Positions 7,098-15,782 of a DNA stretch of 30,840 nt are shown here, in pieces. The notes under the pieces are model-generated. The model ran no database searches. It was given only the letters and a program-made list of their open reading frames with translations, and was not told the origin of the DNA. The translations under genes and the position numbers were made by a program. The stretch is taken from NCBI GenBank assembly GCA_021776195.1, contig JAJFGK010000104.1, positions 1 to 30,840 on the forward strand, in the 5' to 3' direction. Numbering within the stretch: position 1 is the stretch's first letter; every line of letters starts with the position of its first letter. The stretch comes from Kiloniellaceae bacterium (GTDB lineage: Bacteria; Pseudomonadota; Alphaproteobacteria; Kiloniellales; Kiloniellaceae).

Positions 7098-7612
7098 TGC
7101 GGCAATCTCCCCTGACCTGGCCCGGGTGGATCATTCGGCGGGTCATCGGGGTCGCCGACCTCTTCGAACTCGCCATCGATTATGACGCCGCCCGGTCCCC
7201 GCCGGTTCCGGCCCGCACCGGCCCCGGAACCAGTGTGAAACTGGCCCGAAAACCCGCGCTGCTCAAAGCGGTGGGCCAGCCTTCGGTAGATCAGGTTCCG
7301 AAGCGGCGGCGCGAAGAGCAAGAACCCGATGACGTCGGTAATGAAGCCCGGCACCAACAGCAGGGCACCCGCCATGAGCAGACAGAGGCCATCGAACAGC
7401 GCCCGTGCCGGCAGCTCGCCCCGGTCCATCTGTTGGCGGGCCCGGGCCAGCGTCTGCAATCCCTGCAGCCGCAAAAGGAAGGTGCCGATCAGCGCCGTCA
7501 GGACGATGGCGAGGATCGTGGAGAGCGCGCCGATACGCTCGCCGACCTCGATGAAGACGTAGATTTCCGCCAGGGGTGCGGCAATCAGGAAGATTAGTAT
7601 CAAGAGGGCCAT
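7094..7612 (-). CDS. fxsA: FxsA family membrane protein
   Basis: Cytoplasmic-membrane protein of the FxsA family, named after an E. coli gene whose overexpression relieves exclusion of phage T7 by the F plasmid; the molecular role is not known. The 172 residues show hydrophobic segments at about 2-22 (with LAEIYVFIEVG, the family's conserved opening), 28-47 (TILAIVLTALIGTFLLRLQG) and 74-99 (LCLLMAGALLLVPGFITDVIGFLLF, with the conserved LLxPGFxTDxxGxLL). A Gly/Pro-rich soluble tail begins at about 120. It is divergent from the Tim44-like gene across an 86-base gap and overlaps the downstream phosphatase gene. Confidence 0.9.
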   Translation of the reverse strand: MALLILIFLIAAPLAEIYVFIEVGERIGALSTILAIVLTALIGTFLLRLQGLQTLARARQQMDRGELPARALFDGLCLLMAGALLLVPGFITDVIGFLLFAPPLRNLIYRRLAHRFEQRGFSGQFHTGSGAGAGRNRRGPGGVIIDGEFEEVGDPDDPPNDPPGPGQGRLPQ

Positions 7613-7698
7613 GCTTGCTCTTTTCCCGGCAGTTGCCTATGTAACTCTACAAGAGCCGGTTCGCCTCGAACCGCGGCGCAGATGAGCGTCCATCACGT

Positions 7699-8406
7699 AT
7701 GAACACGGGCATTCCATTTCTAGACCTTATTCTGCTTGCCGCGGTCGCAGGCTTCGTCATCTTGCAGCTACGCCGCGCCCTGGGCCGGCGTGACGGGCAC
7801 GACAAGCGCCCGACCTATGACCCCTTTCGCGCCAAGCCGGACCAGGGTGACGACGATAAAGTGGTCCATCTGCCGGATCGGAACAAGCCGCAGCTCGACG
7901 AGGAGGCCGCTTTAGACGGCGATCTGGACGTCGGCGAGCCAGCCGAACCCGGCGATCTGTCCAAGGGATTGGCGCAGATTCGACGGGCCGATCCGTCTTT
8001 CGATCCCGATTCCTTCGTCAATGGCGCCAGCGTGGCCTTCGAGATGGTGATCGCGGCCTTCGCCAAGGGCGACAGCGATACCCTGCGCCCGATGCTGGCG
8101 GATGACGTCTACGATAACTTCGCCACCGCGATCGAGGATCGAGAAGAGGCGAAGGAAACGCTGGAAACCACCCTGGTGGGGATCAGCGAAAACACGATTA
8201 TCGAAGCCGAGATGCGGCAGAAGACCGCCTTCGTCACCGTCAAGTTCGTTTCCGAGCAAATCAACGTAACCCGCGACAAAGAGGGCGAGGTCGCCGACGG
8301 CGATCCCCATCACGTGGCCCGGATCACCGATATCTGGACCTTTGCGCGCAACACCCGAAGCCGAGATCCCAACTGGACCCTTGTCGCGACCCGTAGCCCG
8401 AATTGA
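7699..8406 (+). CDS. Tim44-domain (TimA-like) membrane-anchored protein
   Basis: The 235-residue protein has one N-terminal membrane anchor (residues about 5-24, PFLDLILLAAVAGFVILQL), a charged, disordered linker to about 90, then a Tim44-like lipid or protein-binding domain from about 95. The domain is marked by DPDSFVNGASVAFEMVIAAFAKGDSDTLRPMLADDVYDNFATAI and a beta-rich region with AFVTVKFVSEQIN and DIWTFARNTRSRDPNWTLVATRSP. Bacterial Tim44-domain proteins resemble part of the mitochondrial import motor; the alphaproteobacterial ones are proposed membrane adaptors and their function is not well settled. It lies beside mltA, a pairing common near the alphaproteobacterial origin. Confidence 0.88.
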   Translation: MNTGIPFLDLILLAAVAGFVILQLRRALGRRDGHDKRPTYDPFRAKPDQGDDDKVVHLPDRNKPQLDEEAALDGDLDVGEPAEPGDLSKGLAQIRRADPSFDPDSFVNGASVAFEMVIAAFAKGDSDTLRPMLADDVYDNFATAIEDREEAKETLETTLVGISENTIIEAEMRQKTAFVTVKFVSEQINVTRDKEGEVADGDPHHVARITDIWTFARNTRSRDPNWTLVATRSPN

Positions 8407-8434
8407 TCGTGGTCCCGGTGAAGGGCTCGTGGCG

Positions 8435-9661
8435 GTGACTGGCGGCTTGCTGTCGCAGCACCGGCCTTTCGGGCCGATCATGGTCGCGGCGCTCTGTCTG
8501 ACGTTGGTTGCCTGCGGCGGAGAAGTCGACAAGGTCGCGGCACCGAAAGAAGACCCCTCCCCTGGTTTGACTCTGACCGAGACCAGCCTTTCGGCCCTGG
8601 AGGGATTTGCCGGCGATGCCGTCATCGAAGCCCTGCCGGCGCTGCGGCGCTCCTGCCGGCGTTTGTTGCGCCAGCCCGACGATCGACCCGTTGGGCCGGA
8701 GGGTCTCGCCGGAACGGTCGCCGACTGGCGCGGCCCCTGCGCCGACCTGGACGGCCTGAGCGAGCGGGACGAGGCCGGTTTGCGCGCGGTTCTGACGGCG
8801 CGCTTCGTGCCCTACCGCCTGTCCAGCGCGCGGGGCGAGGAAGGTCTCTTCACCGGCTACTACGAGAGCGAACTGGACGGCGGTCTGACCCCAAGCGGTC
8901 CCGGCGCGACGCCGCTCTACGGACCGCCCGATGACATGATCGAGGCGGATCTGGGCGCCTTTCGCCCGGCCTGGAAGGGCGAACGCCTTCACGGTCGCGT
9001 GGAAGGGGGTCGATTGGTGCCCTATCACGACCGTGCCGCCGTCGAGGACGGTGCGCTGGAAGGCCGTGCCGCGGTGCTGGCCTGGGCCGACGATCCGGTC
9101 GAGGCCTTCATCATGCAGATCCAGGGCTCCGGCCGGATGCGGCTCAAGGACGGCGCCGTGCGCCGCTTCGGCTTTGCCGCCTCCAACGGCCACCCCTTCA
9201 CCGCGATCGGCCGCCTGATGCTTCAGCGCGAGCTGATCGGGCCAGCCCAGGCCAATATGCCGGCGATCCGCGATTGGCTGCGGGCGCATCCCGAGGAGGC
9301 GCGCGCGCTGATGCGCGAGAATGCCCGCTATATCTTTTTTCGCGAAATCGAGGGTGACGGGCCGATTGGCGCCCAGGGGGTGGCCCTGACGCCTGGCCGG
9401 TCTTTGGCGGTCGACCGCCGGTACCTGCCCCTGGGCGCGCCCCTGTTTCTGGAGACCCGCTGGCCCGGCGGCGGTCCGCCGCTCAATCGCCTGGTGGTGG
9501 CACAGGATACCGGGGCTGCGATCAAGGGTGAGATTCGCGGCGACCTCTTTTGGGGCGCCGGCGAACCCGCCTTTCAGCAGGCCGGCCGCATGAAGGAACC
9601 CGGCCGGCTGACCCTGTTTTTGCCCCGGACGGTCGCCGAACGGCGGCGCCTCGGTTCTTGA
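8435..9661 (+). CDS. mltA: Membrane-bound lytic murein transglycosylase A (lipoprotein)
   Basis: Cleaves peptidoglycan glycan strands with formation of 1,6-anhydromuramic acid ends; expected on the inner face of the outer membrane. From the GTG at 8435 the 408-residue product begins with a lipoprotein signal (n-region SQHR, hydrophobic core, lipobox LVAC with Cys27). MltA-domain motifs follow: FTGYYES (139-145), PYHDRAAVE, FIMQIQGSGRM (225-235) and ASNGHPFTAIG. The C-terminal 3D domain has VVAQDTGAAIKGEIRGDLFWG, with conserved Asp at 358 and 370. The frame is open to an ATG at 8342, inside the Tim44-like gene, but the GTG at 8435 has GAAGGG nine bases upstream and gives a proper signal peptide, so I prefer it. 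An ATG at 8480 would cut the signal too short. Confidence 0.92.
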   Translation: MTGGLLSQHRPFGPIMVAALCLTLVACGGEVDKVAAPKEDPSPGLTLTETSLSALEGFAGDAVIEALPALRRSCRRLLRQPDDRPVGPEGLAGTVADWRGPCADLDGLSERDEAGLRAVLTARFVPYRLSSARGEEGLFTGYYESELDGGLTPSGPGATPLYGPPDDMIEADLGAFRPAWKGERLHGRVEGGRLVPYHDRAAVEDGALEGRAAVLAWADDPVEAFIMQIQGSGRMRLKDGAVRRFGFAASNGHPFTAIGRLMLQRELIGPAQANMPAIRDWLRAHPEEARALMRENARYIFFREIEGDGPIGAQGVALTPGRSLAVDRRYLPLGAPLFLETRWPGGGPPLNRLVVAQDTGAAIKGEIRGDLFWGAGEPAFQQAGRMKEPGRLTLFLPRTVAERRRLGS

Positions 9662-9689
9662 TCGCCCGATCGAGGGCGCCGGCGTATCG

Positions 9690-9724
9690 TGGGCCCGGTT
9701 CATCATGGGGTCCGGCCCATTGTC
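9690..9724 (+). terminator. Terminator-like hairpin downstream of mltA
   Basis: TGGGCC at 9690-9695 pairs with GGCCCA at 9714-9719. With one bulged C the stem extends to GG/CC, giving about 8 pairs around a 13-base loop, followed by TTGTC. It starts 28 bases after the mltA stop and before lutA. The T-run is weak, so it may instead be a leader structure of the lut operon. Confidence 0.35.
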
Positions 9725-9773
9725 AAGCCGGGTGGGCTCGGGCAATCTCGGTCCACTGCAAGAGGATAGGTTG

Positions 9774-10586
9774 ATGAACCCACAGGCGGACCCCGGCCAA
9801 GCGACGCCCACCGTCGGGCTCTTCGTCACCTGCCTCGTGGACCTGATCCGGCCTTCCGTCGGGTTCGCCGCGGTCCGGCTTCTGGAACAGGCCGGCTGTC
9901 GTGTCGTAGTGCCGCGGGCGCAGACCTGCTGTGGCCAGCCGGCTCACAATTCGGGCGACCGCGAGGACAGCACGGCGATTGCCCGTCAGGTGATTGCCGC
10001 CTTTGAGCCCTTCGACTATCTGGTCGCGCCCTCGGGGTCCTGCGCCGCGATGATCCGCGAGCACTATCCCACGCTTTTCGAAGATGACGCGAAGTGGAAG
10101 CCGCGTGCCGCCGCACTGGCCGAAAAGAGTCACGAGCTGGTGGCCTTCCTGAGCGATGTCAGGCGCTTCGATGCCGTTTCGGCGCACTTTGAGGGCAGCG
10201 TCACCTATCACGATTCCTGTTCGGGCCTGCGCGAGCTGGGGATCAAGTCGCAACCGCGCGGTCTGCTGGCCGGTGTCTCCGGCCTGCAATTGACCGAAAT
10301 GGCCGACGCCGAGGTCTGCTGCGGCTTTGGCGGCACGTTCTGCGTCAAGTATCCTGAGATCTCCAACAAGATGGTCGAGAGCAAGACCGAGGCCATCGCG
10401 GCCAGCGGGGCCGACACGCTCCTGGCCGGCGATCTCGGCTGCCTGCTCAACATGGCCGGCAAGCTCAAGCGGCAGGGCAGCGCGGTCGCGGTTCGCCATG
10501 TCGCCGAGGTGCTGGCCGGGATGGCCGAGGGCCCGGCAATCGGCGATGGCCCGGCAACAGGCGATGGCCAGGAGGAGACCTCTTGA
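9774..10586 (+). CDS. lutA: Lactate utilization protein A ((Fe-S)-binding, CCG-domain)
   Basis: First subunit of the LutABC (LldEFG) L-lactate oxidation complex, which converts L-lactate to pyruvate in the cytoplasm. The 270 residues carry two cysteine-rich CCG domains: the first around VGLFVTCLVDLIRP (14-27), RAQTCCGQPAHNSG (C52, C53) and APSGSCAAM (C90); the second with HDSCSGLRELGI (C149) and EVCCGFGGTFCVKYPEIS (C182, C183, C190). The frame extends upstream to 9705, but the ATG at 9774 has an AGAGG site nearby and matches the family's start. The stop overlaps the lutB TTG. The last codons contain an 18-base tandem duplication. No lactate permease or regulator gene is adjacent. Confidence 0.92.
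   Translation: MNPQADPGQATPTVGLFVTCLVDLIRPSVGFAAVRLLEQAGCRVVVPRAQTCCGQPAHNSGDREDSTAIARQVIAAFEPFDYLVAPSGSCAAMIREHYPTLFEDDAKWKPRAAALAEKSHELVAFLSDVRRFDAVSAHFEGSVTYHDSCSGLRELGIKSQPRGLLAGVSGLQLTEMADAEVCCGFGGTFCVKYPEISNKMVESKTEAIAASGADTLLAGDLGCLLNMAGKLKRQGSAVAVRHVAEVLAGMAEGPAIGDGPATGDGQEETS
10530..10565 (+). repeat. Two-copy 18-base tandem repeat in the 3' end of lutA
   Basis: Two adjacent 18-base units (10530-10547 and 10548-10565), identical at 16 of 18 positions, encode GPAIGD and GPATGD in the C-terminal tail of LutA just before the lutB ribosome site. Being in frame, the duplication only lengthens the tail. Confidence 0.6.
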
Positions 10587-12010
10587 GCACGCCGACCTCC
10601 CACCGCTTCAAGGCCAACGCCGCCCAGGCCCTGCGCGATACCGAACTGCAGCGGGCGTTGGGCAAGGTCAAGGTCGGTTTCATTCAGAAGCGCCGCGCCG
10701 CCGCCGACCGGCTGCCCGAATTCGAGGCCCTGCGCGATCAGGCCCGCGACATCAAGAACCACACCCTGGAAAACCTCGATTTCTACCTCGAACGCTACGA
10801 GGCGGCGGTGCTGCGTCAGGGCGGTCAGGTTCACTGGGCGGCCACGGCGGAGGACGCCCGGCGCATCATCCTGGAGATCTGCCAGCAGGCCGGGGCCAAG
10901 CTGGTGACCAAGGGCAAGTCGATGATCTCCGAGGAGATCGGCCTCAACGCGCACCTCGAGGCGGCGGGTCTGGAGGTCGCCGAGACCGACCTGGGCGAAT
11001 ATATCATCCAGCTGCGAAACGAGCCGCCGAGTCACATCATCGCTCCTGCCGTTCACGTCACCAAAGAGCAGGTGCGCGAAGATTTCATTGCACATCATCC
11101 GCAGTATCCCGCCGACCGTCCCCTCGACGAGCCGCCGGAGCTGGTGGCCGAGGCGCGCGCCGTGCTGCGCGAACGCTTCCTGGCCGCCGATGTCGGGATC
11201 ACCGGGGCCAACTTCCTGATCGCCGAGAACGGTAGCTCGATCATCGTCACCAACGAGGGCAACGGCGATCTGACCCAGACCCTGCCGAAGGTTCATATCG
11301 TCTGCGCCAGTCTGGAAAAGGTCGTGCCCAACCTGGAGGACGTCAGCACGATCCTGCGCGTCTTGGCGCGTTCGGCGACCGGCCAGGAGTTTTCGACCTA
11401 CACCACCTTCTCGACCGGACCGCGGCGCGCCGACGATCTCGACGGACCGGAAGAATTCCACGTGGTCCTGCTCGACAACGGCCGCAGCGACATGCTCGGT
11501 ACCGACTTTCAAGATGCCCTGCGTTGCATTCGCTGCGGCGCCTGCATGAACCACTGCCCGGTCTATCACGCGGTCGGCGGGCACGCCTATGGCTGGGTCT
11601 ATCCCGGCCCGATCGGATCGGTCCTCACGCCGAACTTCATTGGCTTGCAAGAGGGCGGACAGCTGCCCAACGCCTCGACCTTCTGCGGGCGTTGCGAGGC
11701 GGTCTGTCCGATGCGCATTCCCCTGCCCAAGATGATGCGCCACTGGCGCGAACAGGAGTTCGAACGTCATTTGACACCCGGGGCGCAGCGTTTTGGCCTC
11801 GGGCTCTGGGCGGCCCTGGCCCGGCGGCCCCGACTCTATGCCCTGGCCTGCGGATTGGTTATGCGGGTTCTGGCCACGCTGGGCCGGCGGCGCGGCCGTT
11901 TTTCCAAGCTGCCGTTGGCCGGCGGTTGGACCGATCATCGCGACCTGCCGGCGCCGCAAGGTCGGACCTTCCAGCAGCTTTGGGACCGCCAGGGGGGCGC
12001 ACGGTCATGA
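10583..12010 (+). CDS. lutB: Lactate utilization iron-sulfur protein B
   Basis: Iron-sulfur subunit of the LutABC L-lactate oxidation complex. The 475-residue protein has an N-terminal LUD domain (about 70-300) with KLVTKGKSMISEEIGLN, GANFLIAENGSSIIVTNEGN and VCASLEKVVPNLED. Two 4Fe-4S cysteine clusters follow: CIRCGACMNHCPVY (C315, C318, C321, C325) and CGRCEAVCPMRIP (C368, C371, C375). The C-terminal region has the GRTFQQLWDRQ segment typical of the family. Translation probably starts at a TTG (10583) that overlaps the lutA stop and is preceded by a strong GGAGGAGA at 10571-10578. The end overlaps lutC (ATGA). Confidence 0.94.
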   Translation: MSTPTSHRFKANAAQALRDTELQRALGKVKVGFIQKRRAAADRLPEFEALRDQARDIKNHTLENLDFYLERYEAAVLRQGGQVHWAATAEDARRIILEICQQAGAKLVTKGKSMISEEIGLNAHLEAAGLEVAETDLGEYIIQLRNEPPSHIIAPAVHVTKEQVREDFIAHHPQYPADRPLDEPPELVAEARAVLRERFLAADVGITGANFLIAENGSSIIVTNEGNGDLTQTLPKVHIVCASLEKVVPNLEDVSTILRVLARSATGQEFSTYTTFSTGPRRADDLDGPEEFHVVLLDNGRSDMLGTDFQDALRCIRCGACMNHCPVYHAVGGHAYGWVYPGPIGSVLTPNFIGLQEGGQLPNASTFCGRCEAVCPMRIPLPKMMRHWREQEFERHLTPGAQRFGLGLWAALARRPRLYALACGLVMRVLATLGRRRGRFSKLPLAGGWTDHRDLPAPQGRTFQQLWDRQGGARS

Positions 12011-12732
12011 GCGGCGCGCGCGAGGCGGTGCTGGGCAAACTGCGCCGCCGTCTGAAGAGCGAGACCCGCGACGCCGCCGCCTTGGCGTCTCTGGAGGCCC
12101 GGCTCGACCGACCGTCGCGCAATCTGGTGCCGCAAAGGGGCCAGGTCCCGGCGGCCGCTAGGGTCGATCTGTTCGAATCCATGGCGGTCGAACAGGCCGC
12201 GACCCTGGAGCGCCTGACGGATGCTCGGGAAGTGCCGGCGGCGGTGGCCCGCTACCTGGCGGCGCAAAACCTGCCGGCCCGGGTGAAGCGCTCGCCCGAT
12301 CCGGCGCTGGAGGCGTTGCCCTGGTCGGATCAGCCGCTCTTGCAATGTGACAGCGGACGCAGCGATGGTGACGATCTGGTCTCCCTGACACCGGCCTTCG
12401 CCGCCGTCGCCGAAACCGGCACCCTGATCATGATGTCGGGACCGCATGGCCCGACCACCCTGAATTTCCTGCCCGACTATCACATCGTGGTCCTCAGGGC
12501 CTCGGACCTGGTCGGCGCCTATGAAGAGATCTGGCCGCGGCTGCGGGCCCGCTATGGCCAGGGCGTCATGCCGCGCACGGTCAACTGTATCACCGGTCCG
12601 TCGCGCACCGCCGACATCGAGCAGACCATCCAGCTTGGCGCCCATGGCCCGCGCCGCCTGCACATTCTCTTGCTCGAAGACACGGCGCCATCGAACGCGG
12701 CCCCGCCGGGTGGGAGCGAGGCGGCGCAGTGA
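12007..12732 (+). CDS. lutC: Lactate utilization protein C (LUD domain)
   Basis: Third LutABC subunit, 241 residues, with a single LUD (DUF162) domain and no Fe-S cysteines. Seen: the N-terminal AREAVLGKLRRRL helix, a region around 70-80 with VEQAATLERLTDAREVPAAVARYL, the core SLTPAFAAVAETGTLIMMSGPHGPTTLNFLPDYHIVVL (about 128-165), and a closing NCITGPSRTADIEQTIQLGAHGPRRLHILLLED, the most conserved stretch of LutC/LldG. The ATG at 12007 sits in the lutB stop; a longer open frame upstream overlaps lutB and is not coding. The lutC stop overlaps the GTG start of the Smr-domain gene, which suggests a shared transcript. Confidence 0.93.
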   Translation: MSGAREAVLGKLRRRLKSETRDAAALASLEARLDRPSRNLVPQRGQVPAAARVDLFESMAVEQAATLERLTDAREVPAAVARYLAAQNLPARVKRSPDPALEALPWSDQPLLQCDSGRSDGDDLVSLTPAFAAVAETGTLIMMSGPHGPTTLNFLPDYHIVVLRASDLVGAYEEIWPRLRARYGQGVMPRTVNCITGPSRTADIEQTIQLGAHGPRRLHILLLEDTAPSNAAPPGGSEAAQ

Positions 12733-13328
12733 CCTCGCGGCGCGGCAAGGGTGAGCTCAGCGACCAGGATCTCGATCTTTGGCGCCGCGTCGCGGCCACC
12801 GCCAAGCCGCTGAAGAAGCGGCCGGCCCCAAAGCACGCGGGACCTGCGGAAGAGGAACCGCCGCCTCGGTCCGTGCCAGCGAGGAAGCCAAGCGCGCCGA
12901 AACTGGCGCCGCCGGCCAAGCCGGCCAAAGCACCCGCCGGCAAGACAAGGCCCAAACCGCCGGACCTGACCCACGGGACCTCCGCCGGCCTCGACAAGCG
13001 GCGTGCCGTACGGCTGAGAAAAGGCCTGCTGCCGCTCGAGGGGCGGCTCGACCTTCATGGCCTGATTCAAGACGAGGCCCGCGCCCGCCTCGACCGTTTC
13101 CTCGCCGCCGCGGCGCGACAGAACAAACGCTGTGTTCTGGTGATCACCGGCAAGGGGCGCGGCGCGGCGGGCGAGGGCGTGTTGAAAACGCAGGTGCCTC
13201 GTTGGCTGAACGAGCCGCACAACCGCGACCTGGTGGTTTCGTTCACGCACGCACAACCCAAGGACGGCGGCGCGGGGGCCCTCTACGTTCTTTTAAAGCG
13301 CAAACGGTTGGAAATCGACGATTCCTGA
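12729..13328 (+). CDS. Smr/MutS2-domain protein
   Basis: A 199-residue protein with a C-terminal Smr domain: LEGRLDLHGLIQDEARARLDRF (DLHG at 108-111), VLVITGKGRG (TGKG at 140-143), VPRWLNE and a final GGAGALYVLLKRKR. Smr domains bind nucleic acid and some have nicking endonuclease activity; DLHG and TGKG match the active form. The N-terminal 90 residues are a Lys/Pro/Ala-rich, probably disordered segment. Translation starts at a GTG overlapping the lutC stop. In related genomes this gene often directly follows mltA, so the lut genes seem to have been placed between them. Confidence 0.9.
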   Translation: MTSRRGKGELSDQDLDLWRRVAATAKPLKKRPAPKHAGPAEEEPPPRSVPARKPSAPKLAPPAKPAKAPAGKTRPKPPDLTHGTSAGLDKRRAVRLRKGLLPLEGRLDLHGLIQDEARARLDRFLAAAARQNKRCVLVITGKGRGAAGEGVLKTQVPRWLNEPHNRDLVVSFTHAQPKDGGAGALYVLLKRKRLEIDDS

Positions 13329-13368
13329 AGCCACTTTCTTGGAGAATCCCCAGAAAACCGAAATCCAA

Positions 13369-13397
13369 TTGATCGAATGGCAGGAATAAGGATTAAT
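13369..13397 (+). promoter_or_regulatory. Possible sigma-70-type promoter for the XRE regulator gene
   Basis: TTGATC at 13369-13374, a 17-base spacer, and ATTAAT at 13392-13397 (4 of 6 to TATAAT) precede the regulator start by about 60 bases. The 130-base gap around it is more AT-rich than the genes. Confidence 0.35.
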
Positions 13398-13458
13398 GTA
13401 ACCGTTGCCAGCCTTCGTTAGAAAGGCGGCCTACTTCAGGGTACGAAAGGATTGATCG

Positions 13459-13890
13459 ATGACCCCCTTTGGCAAGCGCCTACGCGAGATTCGCGCCGAA
13501 CGCGGCATGGCGCTCAAGGACATGGCGGCCGGCATGCAGGTCTCCGCGGCCTATCTCTCGGCGATGGAACACGGTCACCGCGGCAAGCCGAGCCGGCGCT
13601 TCGTGCACCGGGTTTGTCAGTTTCTGGGGATTATCTGGGATGAGGCAGAGGCGCTGCAGCGCCTTGCCGACCTTTCGCATCCGCGCATTGTCGTGGACAC
13701 CGCGGGTCTGAGCCCGGCCGCCACGGAGCTTGCCAATCGCCTGGCCGCGACAATCGGGTCCTTGTCGGATGACGGTGTCGAGGCGTTACTGCAGGCGCTC
13801 GACGACTGCGGCGCGCCGATGACCGTCGAACCCGGCGCCCTCGACAGCGCGGCCCGGTCCGAGCGATCGGCTGATCACGCGATCTGTTGA
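13459..13890 (+). CDS. XRE-family helix-turn-helix regulator
   Basis: A 143-residue DNA-binding protein. The N-terminal Cro/C1-type helix-turn-helix spans about residues 5-65: FGKRLREIRAERGMALKDMAAGMQVSAAYLSAMEHGHRGKPS-type sequence, with recognition helix near 29-38. The remaining residues (about 70-143) form an Ala/Leu-rich helical region with SPAATELANRLAATIGSLSDDGVEALLQAL and no recognised sensor domain. The ATG at 13459 has an AAAGGA site at 13446-13451 and its own possible promoter. Nine bases separate its stop from that of convergent hslU. Small XRE regulators beside the Smr gene and hslUV recur in alphaproteobacteria; the targets are unknown to me. Confidence 0.88.
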   Translation: MTPFGKRLREIRAERGMALKDMAAGMQVSAAYLSAMEHGHRGKPSRRFVHRVCQFLGIIWDEAEALQRLADLSHPRIVVDTAGLSPAATELANRLAATIGSLSDDGVEALLQALDDCGAPMTVEPGALDSAARSERSADHAIC

Positions 13891-13899
13891 AGCAAGCTG

Positions 13900-15231
13900 T
13901 TAGAGAATGAATTTCGAGAGGTCGGTGTTCTTGGCCAGTTCACCGACCTTCTCTTGAACCTCGGTAGCGTCGATCGTGACGCTTTCGCCGCCGCGGTCGG
14001 TGGCGCCGAAGGAAAGCTCTTCCAACAGCTTTTCCAATACCGTGTGCAGGCGCCGTGCGCCGATGTTTTCCACGGTGCTGTTGATTTCGGCGGAGAGGGC
14101 GGCGATCGATTCGACGGCCTCGTCGGTGAAGTCGAGGGTCACATCCTCGGTTGCCATCAATGCCTTGTATTGCTTGATCAGGCTGTTTTCCGGCTCGGTC
14201 AGGATACGGTTGAAATCGTCCTTGGTGAGCGCGTCGAGCTCGACCCGGATCGGCAGGCGTCCTTGCAGTTCGGCCAGCAGATCGGAGGGCTTGGCCTGGT
14301 GGAAGGCGCCCGAGGCGATGAAGAGGATGAAGTCGGTCTTTATCGCGCCGTGCTTGGTGGTCACGGTGGTGCCCTCGATCAAGGGCAGCAGATCGCGCTG
14401 GACGCCTTCGCGTGAGACGTCGCCGCCGCCGGCCCGGTCCGAGCGCAGGGTGATCTTGTCGATCTCGTCCAGGAACACGATGCCGTTCTCCTCGACCGCG
14501 GCCATCGCCTCGGCGACCACCTTTTCCTCGTCGAGCAGCTTATCGGCCTCTTCGGCCAATAGTAGATCGTAGGATTCGCCCACTTTGATACGGCGTTTCT
14601 TGGTGCGCCCGCCCAAGGCCTTACCCAGCATCTCGTTGAGATTGATCATGCCCATGGAGGCGCCGGGCATGCCGGGGACATCCATGGTCGGCAGTTGCAG
14701 GCCGCCATGGTCCGCGACCTCGACCTCGATCTCGCGGTCGTCGAGGTTGCCCTCGCGCAGCAGCTTGCGGAACTTCTGCCGGGTGTCCTCGCCGGCGCTG
14801 TCGCCGACCAGGGCCGATATCACGCGTTCCTCGGCCGCCAATTCGGCTTGCGCCTGGACTTCTTTGCGTAAGCGCTCACGGGTGGCGTGGATCGCGGTTT
14901 CCACGAGATCGCGGATAATCTGTTCGACATCGCGCCCGACGTAGCCGACCTCGGTGAACTTGGTCGCCTCGACCTTGATGAAGGGCGCCTGGGAAAGACG
15001 TGCCAGGCGGCGGGCGATCTCGGTTTTGCCGACGCCGGTCGGCCCGATCATCAAGATATTCTTGGGCAGGACCTCGTCGCGCATCTCGTCGGAAAGCTGG
15101 CGCCGCCGCCAACGGTTGCGCAGGGCGATGGCGACCGCCCGTTTGGCGTCGTTCTGGCCGATAATATAGCGATCCAACTCCGAGACGATCTCGCGCGGGG
15201 TAAAGGCGGCCGAAGTGTCGTTCGTCGTCAC
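13900..15231 (-). CDS. hslU: ATP-dependent protease ATPase subunit HslU
   Basis: AAA+ unfoldase that forms hexameric rings on the HslV peptidase and feeds it unfolded proteins in the cytosol. The 443-residue protein shows [34 protein letters not shown], Walker A GPTGVGKT (63-70), the pore loop GYVGRD (96-101), Walker [11 protein letters not shown], and the HslU-specific intermediate (I) domain between them. The C-terminal sensor 2 region has [21 protein letters not shown], and the final DLSKFIL is the tail that docks into HslV. The start overlaps the hslV stop by four bases (ATGA). Heat-shock control is likely by family, but I see no clear sigma-32 promoter. Confidence 0.97.
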   Translation of the reverse strand: MTTNDTSAAFTPREIVSELDRYIIGQNDAKRAVAIALRNRWRRRQLSDEMRDEVLPKNILMIGPTGVGKTEIARRLARLSQAPFIKVEATKFTEVGYVGRDVEQIIRDLVETAIHATRERLRKEVQAQAELAAEERVISALVGDSAGEDTRQKFRKLLREGNLDDREIEVEVADHGGLQLPTMDVPGMPGASMGMINLNEMLGKALGGRTKKRRIKVGESYDLLLAEEADKLLDEEKVVAEAMAAVEENGIVFLDEIDKITLRSDRAGGGDVSREGVQRDLLPLIEGTTVTTKHGAIKTDFILFIASGAFHQAKPSDLLAELQGRLPIRVELDALTKDDFNRILTEPENSLIKQYKALMATEDVTLDFTDEAVESIAALSAEINSTVENIGARRLHTVLEKLLEELSFGATDRGGESVTIDATEVQEKVGELAKNTDLSKFIL

Positions 15232-15782
15232 GATTCCAGGCTTTCCAAGACAACGTTTCGGTTGGTGTAGATGCAGATATCGGCGGCGATGGCCATCGCC
15301 TTGCGGGCGATTTCCTCGGCTGCCAAATCGTCCAGGTCGATCAGGGCGCGGGCCGCCGCCAGCGCATAGGACCCGCCCGAGCCGATCCCGATCAGACCGT
15401 CCTCGGGCTCCAGCACATCGCCGGTGCCGGTCAGCACCAGGGAAGTCTCGCTATCGGCCACCGCCATCATGGCCTCGAGGCGGCGCAGGTAGCGGTCGGT
15501 GCGCCAGTCCTTGGCCAACTCCACGCAAGCACGGGTCAGCTGGCCAGGATAGGTCTCCAGCTTGGCCTCGAGCCGTTCGAAAAGGGTGAAGGCATCGGCC
15601 GTGGCCCCGGCGAACCCGGCGATGACCTGGTCTTTGCCGAGACGACGCACCTTGCGCGCATTGGATTTGATCACCGTGACCCCCAGGGTCACCTGGCCAT
15701 CGCCGGCGACCACCACGCGTCCGCCTTTGCGGACCGAAAGGATCGTGGTGCCGTGCCAGCCTGAGCTTGATTCATCGGACAT
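15228..15782 (-). CDS. hslV: ATP-dependent protease peptidase subunit HslV
   Basis: Threonine peptidase of the HslVU protease. The 184-residue product starts [14 protein letters not shown]; removal of the first 11 residues would expose the nucleophile Thr12. Typical segments are [50 protein letters not shown], the [18 protein letters not shown] region, and [17 protein letters not shown]. The usual GNTVMK at the end of the first segment reads GVTVIK. It is the first gene of the hslVU operon and is divergent from hisB. An inverted repeat covers its start codon. Confidence 0.96.
   Translation of the reverse strand: MSDESSSGWHGTTILSVRKGGRVVVAGDGQVTLGVTVIKSNARKVRRLGKDQVIAGFAGATADAFTLFERLEAKLETYPGQLTRACVELAKDWRTDRYLRRLEAMMAVADSETSLVLTGTGDVLEPEDGLIGIGSGGSYALAAARALIDLDDLAAEEIARKAMAIAADICIYTNRNVVLESLES

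Noticed and set aside
8324..9829. Open frame of 501 codons opposite mltA
   Set aside because: mltA has a clear lipobox and catalytic motifs, while the opposite frame has no motif or ribosome site.
10208..11959. Long open frame (583 codons) on the minus strand opposite lutA and lutB
   Set aside because: It mirrors genuine lut genes. Its protein is rich in Arg, Gly and Gln without any recognisable domain, as expected for antisense frames in GC-rich DNA.
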